From NCBI GenBank assembly GCA_024276125.1, contig JAJRXT010000085.1, forward strand, positions 1 through 64,000: DNA of 64,000 nucleotides, in the 5' to 3' direction. Shown here piece by piece: positions 52,074-59,757 of this stretch; positions within the stretch are counted from its first letter, which is position 1; each line of letters starts with the position of its first letter. The translations under genes and the position numbers were made by a program. The notes beneath the pieces are model-generated. The model was not told the DNA's origin. It ran no database searches and saw only the letters and a program-made list of their open reading frames with translations. Source of the DNA: a bacterium (GTDB lineage: Bacteria; SZUA-182; SZUA-191; JAJRXT01).

Positions 52074-52320
52074 GTATAGTAATTTCGTAAAAAGTTTTAA
52101 TTTAACCATGCTGCTGTTATGTTATGAGTTATTCACTTTGTTGACTTATATGCAAAAACCTAACCGGACAGCGCCGATGCTATCAAAAAATAAAGCTATA
52201 TTACAGTAGAGATTAAGATATATGTTTTTCTACTAATTTTGTATTAATATACGGTTTTTTTTATATTTGTAAAGTGCAAAGTAGATAGTTTTATACTAAG
52301 GAACAGATCAGATGAACTTC

Positions 52321-54909
52321 TTATCTCGCCGAAAAAAAATAGGAAAACTTGCGGTAGATAATATCAACAAAGAATAAAAAAAGCGCAATTAGCAAACAAA
52401 CAGTATCCAGGGCGGTATATGCTTTTTCTTCCCTTTGAGGAATTTGCAATATATTATCGTCTATATTCAGTACATTGCCGGCAGTAATCGAGGCTGTTGT
52501 ATCTAATAGTCGATAATTTATACTCTTATCCATTGCTTCTGCGCTATAGGCTGCAACAAAACCTGCGCTGGCCGATTCCACTACCTTATCGCCCTCAAGC
52601 TGAAGTATCTTTACCAGATAATTACCCTTATCTTTAACGGCAGCTTGCGCCTCATATCTACCCGGCGCTGTCTGCTTTAGCCTGAGCTTTTTCACGCTTA
52701 AATCAGGATAAATAATATTGGCGGCAAGGGAAAGTTTATTTTTAAATTCACCGCTATCATCCAATACATCCAGCCAGATATTAAGTCTGTCCGCTTGCAG
52801 AACAAAATTTGGAATAAGTCTTGTATTCTGATTAATACTTGAGGCGCTCCAGTTAAAAATCTGCCGCCAAAACAGCTTAAAATACGGCCAAGTGAGCCAA
52901 TTAGCGCTATTTGCGGTAAATACCGCCGCTTTGCCTAAGCCATAATTACCAACCGACAATATCGGTTCGCCTTGTTCGCTTACCAGAATATTCTGTGCAT
53001 CAGATTTGACCGTAGTCGCCACATAAGTCATAATCTGCGGAAATGGAGGATTTATCCCTTTTATTATTGGGTGATTATTTTTTATTACCACCTTAGTCTG
53101 TTTATCTCTAATAAAGGATTGAGTGGCAATCTGTAAATCCTTAAAAAATATTTTCTCCAGTTGATGATAATCTTCAGTTAAAAACAGCCTGCCGGAACCG
53201 CGTTTCGATATTTCAGCCAGTAGTTCTTTATCGCAATCAGCGCCTATACCCACACTGCTTACAGTAATACCGGCACCGGCGATATCATTAAGTAACAAAC
53301 TAAAATCGGTTTTAGCCGATTTTCCGTCGGATAATAAAAGAATATGTTTTTTATCCGCTTTTATATTTTTTAACCAGTTATAGGCTAAGGCAAGCCCCGG
53401 TTTTATATTGGTTTTACCTTTAGGCTCTATTGATTTAACCGCTTGTATTATCTCATCTTTTTTATCTCCGCCGGTAAGCGGTAAAATTGTCCTTGCCTGC
53501 ATATCAAAAGCCGCGACACCTATCATATCTTGTGCCTTAAACCAATTTAAGCCGGCTATAACAGCATCTGTGGCTATCTCCAATTTGCTTTGTGCCCCTA
53601 TTGTATAGCCCATGCTCTCTGATTTATCCAGTACCAATACCATAGCTATCCTGCTTTTGCGGTTCTTATCCTCTATATACATATTAACCGGTAAAATTTT
53701 TTCTAAGGGTGTATCCAAATATCCGCCCGGCCCCAAGCTTTTGTCCCCGCCGATTACTATTAAGCCCTTACCCAAATCATGTACCCAGGCTTTAAGCATT
53801 CTCATCTGAGCGCCGGTTAGGCTGAACGCTGAAATATTATCAAGTATGATATGAGAATAATTTTGGTACGCAAGGGGCGTTTCTTCCAACTGAGTTGCTG
53901 AGATTATATCTATAGACGATTGCTGCGGTAAGTGCGAAAACAACGGGCTGGGCGATTGGGGATTCCGGCTCACATAAAGCAAGCGCGATTGCCCGTAAGA
54001 ACTCATCCAGCAGGCGCCATAATTATTCTCAGATATACTATCGCCTATTGCAGAAACCTTAGCCGATATAATATAAGCCCCCGGCTTATTTATGGTAACA
54101 GGATATCTTACAAGCTGTGAGCGCTTATCGTCCAGAATTACCGGTATACCGGCGGCTATTGGCTGTTTATTTAAAAACAAAGACAATTCGGCTTTTTTAA
54201 TTAAAGATGCCCCCAATTTTATTTCAATATCAACCGGTTTTCCTAAAGTTGCCTGATGCGGTATATATACCGCATCTATCCATACATCCGGTTTTTCATG
54301 AACATCCCCTAAGGGTAATACATTGACCCTAATCTTACCAGAACGCAAATTTATAAGCTGCGGGGTCAAATCACTCCAGTGATGATTGCCGTCTGATAAT
54401 AAGACCAGCTTTTTTTTATAATCCGGCGGATAAAGATAGCCAGCTTTTTTTAAAACAGCGCCTATATCAGTATCCCATATCTTATTTTCGTTAGTAATTT
54501 TTCCGCTTAGTTTTTTAAGGTATTTTTTAAAGGTTTTATAATTATAATCAATCGGTTTTAAGATTGCTTTAGCTTCAGTATCGAATAATATCAAACCGGC
54601 TATATCGCCTTTTTTCAATTCGGATAAATTATTATCAATCCATTTAATACCTTGGATAATATCATTGTCGCTCATACTAGCAGACACATCCAAAGCGAAG
54701 ATATAACAATTTCTTGATAATGAACGTATCGTATAGGGTTTAGTCAGCGCCAGCGCTAAAAACAATACAATAAGACATTTAAAGACCAATTGCTGTCTTA
54801 AGCTCACCGGCTCTACATTGTGGCGGTTTCGCTTATATATCAAATAAAGCGGTATAAAAATCAGCAGAAGGCTCAAAAAATACGGCCGTTCAAAGCTAAT
54901 ATACGGCAT
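52321..54909 (-). CDS. VWA-domain membrane protein, 862 aa
   Basis: Two VWA-like segments 'IFALDVSASMSDNDI' and 'MVLVLDKSESMGYTIG', 'GKGLIVIGGDKSLGPGGYLDTPLEKILPV' glutamine-amidotransferase-like motif. Confidence 0.85.
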   Translation of the reverse strand: MPYISFERPYFLSLLLIFIPLYLIYKRNRHNVEPVSLRQQLVFKCLIVLFLALALTKPYTIRSLSRNCYIFALDVSASMSDNDIIQGIKWIDNNLSELKKGDIAGLILFDTEAKAILKPIDYNYKTFKKYLKKLSGKITNENKIWDTDIGAVLKKAGYLYPPDYKKKLVLLSDGNHHWSDLTPQLINLRSGKIRVNVLPLGDVHEKPDVWIDAVYIPHQATLGKPVDIEIKLGASLIKKAELSLFLNKQPIAAGIPVILDDKRSQLVRYPVTINKPGAYIISAKVSAIGDSISENNYGACWMSSYGQSRLLYVSRNPQSPSPLFSHLPQQSSIDIISATQLEETPLAYQNYSHIILDNISAFSLTGAQMRMLKAWVHDLGKGLIVIGGDKSLGPGGYLDTPLEKILPVNMYIEDKNRKSRIAMVLVLDKSESMGYTIGAQSKLEIATDAVIAGLNWFKAQDMIGVAAFDMQARTILPLTGGDKKDEIIQAVKSIEPKGKTNIKPGLALAYNWLKNIKADKKHILLLSDGKSAKTDFSLLLNDIAGAGITVSSVGIGADCDKELLAEISKRGSGRLFLTEDYHQLEKIFFKDLQIATQSFIRDKQTKVVIKNNHPIIKGINPPFPQIMTYVATTVKSDAQNILVSEQGEPILSVGNYGLGKAAVFTANSANWLTWPYFKLFWRQIFNWSASSINQNTRLIPNFVLQADRLNIWLDVLDDSGEFKNKLSLAANIIYPDLSVKKLRLKQTAPGRYEAQAAVKDKGNYLVKILQLEGDKVVESASAGFVAAYSAEAMDKSINYRLLDTTASITAGNVLNIDDNILQIPQREEKAYTALDTVCLLIALFLFFVDIIYRKFSYFFSAR

Positions 54910-56800
54910 CCGCTTTCTCCTTTCTATACCACCATTTAAATACTATCAAACCTAATGCCAAGAAGGTAAGTAACATCCGGCTTTCTATGTGACCTAAGAT
55001 TATCCGCCATATTCCAGGCTTACTACTGTGAGATACGGCGGAAAACCCGGGATTTATATGCGATTCACCCTGCGGCATACTTACTACAAAATCAGTCTTT
55101 ATATCTTTAAAAACAAATTGATATCGTCCTGCATATTGCGGGTTATAATAATTATCCTCATCCTTATATAAGGGAATAGTCTTTTTAATACCGTCAGGCT
55201 GGATTATAAAGGCGGTAGTATCTTCGGTTAGGGCTTGTTTTGGTATTGGTATTAAATATGGTTCGCCGACCTCCAATTTAACCGCTTTTTGATTATTGCC
55301 TTGCCCCGCAAAAAAATCCATTACATTAAATAAAAACATGGGGAAAGACGGCTGTAAGGTAAAATCAGTGTCCTTAAAGGCAAAACCCAGCCGTAGCAGA
55401 TTGTATCCCGGGAAGCTGTCATATACCAGTATGGGAATTTGCCCGCTTTTGATTAATATCCGGCTTTGCGGATATAGCTTCAGCCGATTTACCCGCTTTA
55501 TCTGTAGGCCGGACAGCTCAAGATAGTTCATTACAGGATGAGTCCGCTGCCAGCTTAAGGGTTTAATTATCTTTACCGGCGATTTACCCTGCGGATTTAT
55601 TATCAGGTTTTGGCTAGATAGTAGTCTATCCGGTGTAAATCCGTAAAAAAGCGCTATATCAAAGCTTAGATACGGCTGCTCTTCTGCCAGTTTTTCATAT
55701 TGTTTTTTGCTTAAGGCGGTGATTTTTAAGCGGGGTAACACGCCAAGCGCTTTTTTTAGGCGTTTGTTATTTACATTTACTGCTAGCAATGAAATATCGT
55801 ATAAATCAGATAAGATGTCATAGCCTTTATTATCGGTATTAAAAGCATCATCCCCCTCACCCAAACCCTCTCCCCGCTGGGGAGAGGGCAGGGTGAGGGG
55901 AGTTTGCACCATAAGGTGCGTTAACTCGCAGCTTATAATTCCTCCCATCTCAGATCGCCCTTGTATAATTATGCTTTTTTCCTCATTAGCGCCTAAATGT
56001 ATTTTTCTATTATCCAAAGGGGTATTGTTTAATTGAGTCTGTAAATTAACCATTTTGGCGCCGGCGGCATAATTAGCCAAGCGAATCATTATCTGATAAT
56101 CTACGGGAGACAAGATTTTCCGCCTAGCCTGCACATTTAATATCGCCGAATTATCAGCCTGCCCGCCTATGCCTATAAGCCGTACTTCGGGATAATTCTT
56201 TGATAAACCGGCAATATCAGGGCTGGACATATCGCTTATAATATATATTTTGGTTTTTTTGGGTAAATTTGAGATTAAGACAGGTAAAAGTTGCGGAAAA
56301 TTATCTGCTGCATCAGTAGATGAAATTTTATTTATTTGGTTTATTGCGGAAGCTGTCGTATCTGTAAAATTAAATGAGTCATTATTATTTGCGCTTATGG
56401 CTGAAATTATCAGATATTTGCTATTCCCTAAATTATTTATCAGCTCTATAGCCTGTTTTTTAGCCAGCGCCAGCCGGGTTGTATCACCTTGCTTGGTATT
56501 CATACCGGCTGAATTATCAATTAAGATTACAACTGGCTCATCCGCTGAGACTCCTTGCGTAAATTTGGGCTTAGCTATCGCCAGCGCCAAGAATAAGACA
56601 ATTAATATCTGTAACAACAAGGTTAAGTTGCGGATTAGCTGCTGCCAGACTGTTTTTGGGCGGGCTTGTTCGGCTATTTGTACCCATAAAAAATAGGCGG
56701 GGGTCTTTAAGGTGATTTTTTGGGATTTTATAAAATAAAGGGCAATAATAAGCGGAATAAGAAACAGCAAATATAAGGACAGGGGATATTGAAAACTCAT
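54896..56800 (-). CDS. BatA/VWA-domain membrane protein, 634 aa
   Basis: N-terminal 'MSFQYPLSLYLLFLIPLIIALYF' BatA-like TM, 'VVILIDNSAGMNTKQGDTTRLALAKK' VWA; overlaps the downstream VWA gene by 14 bp. Confidence 0.85.
   Translation of the reverse strand: MSFQYPLSLYLLFLIPLIIALYFIKSQKITLKTPAYFLWVQIAEQARPKTVWQQLIRNLTLLLQILIVLFLALAIAKPKFTQGVSADEPVVILIDNSAGMNTKQGDTTRLALAKKQAIELINNLGNSKYLIISAISANNNDSFNFTDTTASAINQINKISSTDAADNFPQLLPVLISNLPKKTKIYIISDMSSPDIAGLSKNYPEVRLIGIGGQADNSAILNVQARRKILSPVDYQIMIRLANYAAGAKMVNLQTQLNNTPLDNRKIHLGANEEKSIIIQGRSEMGGIISCELTHLMVQTPLTLPSPQRGEGLGEGDDAFNTDNKGYDILSDLYDISLLAVNVNNKRLKKALGVLPRLKITALSKKQYEKLAEEQPYLSFDIALFYGFTPDRLLSSQNLIINPQGKSPVKIIKPLSWQRTHPVMNYLELSGLQIKRVNRLKLYPQSRILIKSGQIPILVYDSFPGYNLLRLGFAFKDTDFTLQPSFPMFLFNVMDFFAGQGNNQKAVKLEVGEPYLIPIPKQALTEDTTAFIIQPDGIKKTIPLYKDEDNYYNPQYAGRYQFVFKDIKTDFVVSMPQGESHINPGFSAVSHSSKPGIWRIILGHIESRMLLTFLALGLIVFKWWYRKEKADAVY
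55852..55928. repeat. Palindromic repeat inserted in frame in the BatA-like gene
   Basis: ccctcacccaaaccctctccccgctggggagagggcagggtgaggg plus gcaccataaggtgcgttaact; encodes ELTHLMVQTPLTLPSPQRGEGLGEG. Confidence 0.85.
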
Positions 56801-57018
56801 CTAGTACATTATGTTATTATGTTATATTAAGGAAAATAGTAGGGTGGGTCAAGCCCATATTACGAACGACAAAAAAAATGTGTCGGATATACATTATCTG
56901 AGAGTTGCGGACCCACCACACCCGCAATTGCTTAAGCGCAGGTGTGGTGGAACCGCCTTAGGCTTGTTCCACCCTACACTGATTTTGGGTTGGCACTCTA
57001 GGTCGTCCCTGACTTAAC

Positions 57019-58389
57019 TTAAGCCTTGCAGTACAAAATAGCTTCCTTAAAATATCCAAAAGCTTCTTCTACCTTATCCAGACTTTCGTAACTATAGGCT
57101 ATCCTGAATTGCCGTTTGCCTATTTCAACCAGATCGCCTTTGGGATGCACGCACAGATTGCCGGGGATATATGAAACCATAGGTTTTTTCTCTCCATTAT
57201 CCGCACAATCAACGCTCCTGTCTCCGGTAGAACGGCTCATAAAATGATAAAAACGTGAGCCTTCGTAGGTGTGCATACCTTCAGGCAGGGTAAGATAATA
57301 ATAAAAAGTAGCCTGCCCTCCGCAATAGGTTACGCCCAATGGTTTTAATTGTTCGTCTATATATCGGCTGATAGCCACGGCTTTTACGCGATAGCCGTGA
57401 TTTACTTTTTTAATTTGCTCAGATATATGATAATCCAGTATATAACTTGCGATCTCCTGAGTAATCAAGGGGCAACTGAATCCCGCATCACTAGTTCTTT
57501 GGACCATAGCCTGTATGAATTTACCCGGCGGTCCCATTAGATAGCCTACCCGCAAAGAGGGCGCTACAATTTTAGATAACGTACCCACTTCATATACAAT
57601 ATCAAGCTCATCATATATTAATGAAGACTCAAGCGGCGTAACCGCGGGGTCATGTATTAAAAGCTCATAGGCTTTATCAAAAATTATAGGGATTTTTTTG
57701 TTTAATTTACGGCAGAGTTTGTTTACTATAGATACAATTTTCCTGCGGCGTTCATTTTTTAATATGGAACCGGTGGGATTATTTATGGTTACAATATAAA
57801 CAAAGCTTATCTCATCTTGGCGCGGCCCTAATGAAGCCAGTTTTTTCTCTAAAAGTTCCGGTTGTATACCATGGCAATCTTCAGGTACGGTGAGCAGCTC
57901 ATATCCAGAGCGCTCCAAAAAACTGGTATATATAAAATATTTAGGGTCGCTGGTTATAACAATACCTTTTTTAAAGATATGCGCCATACCTTCTAACAGG
58001 CTGGTGGCGCCGTTTGGACCTATTATAATTTGTTTTTTATCCAGTATATCTTTGGTTAGTCCGCCGATATTATATTTTATATGAAAATCATACAAGGACT
58101 GAATCAAATTGGGCGAGCCTTTGGGTCCTCCATAATTTAGCGCTACCCTGTATTTCACCGGATCAGCCAATACATGCGTCATAGCATTTTTGATTAAATC
58201 CCGGGGTATAGTTTCCTCGTCTACATAACCCACGCCCAGATTTATATCCACCCCGTCTCTAAAAGTAGAGGCGAATTTGACCATCATACGATTAATCGGC
58301 GCCGGTATATTACAGGCGGCGCCGTATGAAGATAATTCAGGGTCTACCAATTGCACATTACCCCCCTTAAATATAATATTATTACGCAT
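57019..58389 (-). CDS. PLP-dependent aminotransferase (class I/II)
   Basis: 'FVYIVTINNPTGSILKNERR', 'IIFDKAYELLIHD', 'YEVGTLSKIVAPSLRVGYLMGP' (Schiff-base Lys context). Confidence 0.9.
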   Translation of the reverse strand: MRNNIIFKGGNVQLVDPELSSYGAACNIPAPINRMMVKFASTFRDGVDINLGVGYVDEETIPRDLIKNAMTHVLADPVKYRVALNYGGPKGSPNLIQSLYDFHIKYNIGGLTKDILDKKQIIIGPNGATSLLEGMAHIFKKGIVITSDPKYFIYTSFLERSGYELLTVPEDCHGIQPELLEKKLASLGPRQDEISFVYIVTINNPTGSILKNERRRKIVSIVNKLCRKLNKKIPIIFDKAYELLIHDPAVTPLESSLIYDELDIVYEVGTLSKIVAPSLRVGYLMGPPGKFIQAMVQRTSDAGFSCPLITQEIASYILDYHISEQIKKVNHGYRVKAVAISRYIDEQLKPLGVTYCGGQATFYYYLTLPEGMHTYEGSRFYHFMSRSTGDRSVDCADNGEKKPMVSYIPGNLCVHPKGDLVEIGKRQFRIAYSYESLDKVEEAFGYFKEAILYCKA

Positions 58390-58620
58390 CTGCCTGCCAA
58401 TGCTATAAGAGCCGATGGCGGGAGGAAACGCTATAAAGAGTTAAAGGCTTATACTAAATTTGCCGAACATACTCCATATTTTAATATTATATTATACCAG
58501 ACAGCCAAAATCCAGCAAAAAGCACACTTTCCCGAAAAACCCCAATATTATAGAAACATCCAGCAGGTTCCGGTTAGGTTTTTGCATAAACTGCAAAATG
58601 CTTTTTTTAGTCCTCTTGTT

Positions 58621-58784
58621 CCTCTGAGGCTGTGTCGTAACTGGAACAATCGCCTTATTCTGTCATTCCTGCGAAGACAGGAATACATAAGTTACTGTAA
58701 AAGACTGGATTCCTGCCTTCGCTCAGAATGACAGGTTGAAAGTATTTTTTCAAATTATAGACGGTTACGGTACAGTCTCAGAGG
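58621..58784. repeat. MITE-like element family A, copy 3
   Basis: cctctgaggctgtgtcgtaactgg...tcattcctgcgaagacagg...cctgccttcgctcagaatgaca...ggtacagtctcagagg. Confidence 0.75.
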
Positions 58785-58930
58785 GGAGATAAGGAACAAT
58801 CTATTTGAAACTTACCTGAATTATTGATTTTTCCGATATGCAAAAACCTAACCGGACACTACTGAAAAACATCAGAACGCTCAGTTTAATTTAATGTTTA
58901 GGAATTTCAAAGTTCTCATGTTTACATCTT

Positions 58931-59749
58931 TTATTGATAAGGACATCCGCCATTACATTTAAAGGTGTAATCCAGCCCGTGGCGGGCAATAAGACTGTGC
59001 TTGGATATGAAATTTTCTCTGGAGGCATCCTCTGTAACTCTTCCTTGTTCCAAGACAATAAAACGCTCACATAACTGAAACAAAAGTAATAGATCATGAC
59101 TTACGATTATTTTGGTAGTCTTAATAGCGGAGACCAACTCCATAAATAAACGTTCATTGCGAGGGTCCAAATTACTAGTCGGCTCATCCAATACCAGTAT
59201 TTGTGGCTGCATGGATAAAACCGTAGCCAGCGCCACGCGTTTGCGTTGACCGAATGATAAATGATGAGCCGGACGATTCTTAAGACCGGAAAGTCCTACA
59301 TCTTTTAATGTCCGCTCTACCCGCGTTTTGACCGCCTCATTATCCCACCCCATGTTCATCAGACCAAAAGCAACATCATCATATACAGTAGGACAAAAAA
59401 GCTGATCATCAGGATGCTGAAACACCATACCCACCAAGCGGCGAATCTTTTTTATATTGAGAGCATTTATGGCCAAGCCGCCGATGCTTATTTCACCTGT
59501 TCCTCGTAAAATACCGTTTAAGTGTTTAATCAGGGTTGATTTACCGGCGCCGTTATGACCTACAATTGCTACTGATTCTCCCTCATAAACAGTTAGGTTT
59601 AATCCCTGTAGAGCGGCAGTGCCGTCGGGGTAATTATAATATAAATTGTTTATCTCCACCGCTGCTTTTTTAAGCTGCGGCTTGGGCTGCTGCGAGTATT
59701 CATAATGCTCATCTTCTTTGATGGCCGTATTAAATTGATGCGGAGGCAT
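58931..59749 (-). CDS. ABC transporter ATPase, CbiO/EcfA-like
   Basis: 'GHNGAGKSTLIKHLNGIL' Walker A, 'VGMVFQHPDDQLFCPTVYDDVAFG', 'LSFGQRKRVALATVLSMQPQILVLDEPTSNLDP'. Confidence 0.93.
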   Translation of the reverse strand: MPPHQFNTAIKEDEHYEYSQQPKPQLKKAAVEINNLYYNYPDGTAALQGLNLTVYEGESVAIVGHNGAGKSTLIKHLNGILRGTGEISIGGLAINALNIKKIRRLVGMVFQHPDDQLFCPTVYDDVAFGLMNMGWDNEAVKTRVERTLKDVGLSGLKNRPAHHLSFGQRKRVALATVLSMQPQILVLDEPTSNLDPRNERLFMELVSAIKTTKIIVSHDLLLLFQLCERFIVLEQGRVTEDASRENFISKHSLIARHGLDYTFKCNGGCPYQ

Positions 59750-59757
59750 GGCTTTAA

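Noticed and set aside
58351-58731. 126-aa plus-strand ORF 58351-58731
   Set aside because: Begins antisense to the aminotransferase start and ends inside MITE family A copy 3; likely non-coding.
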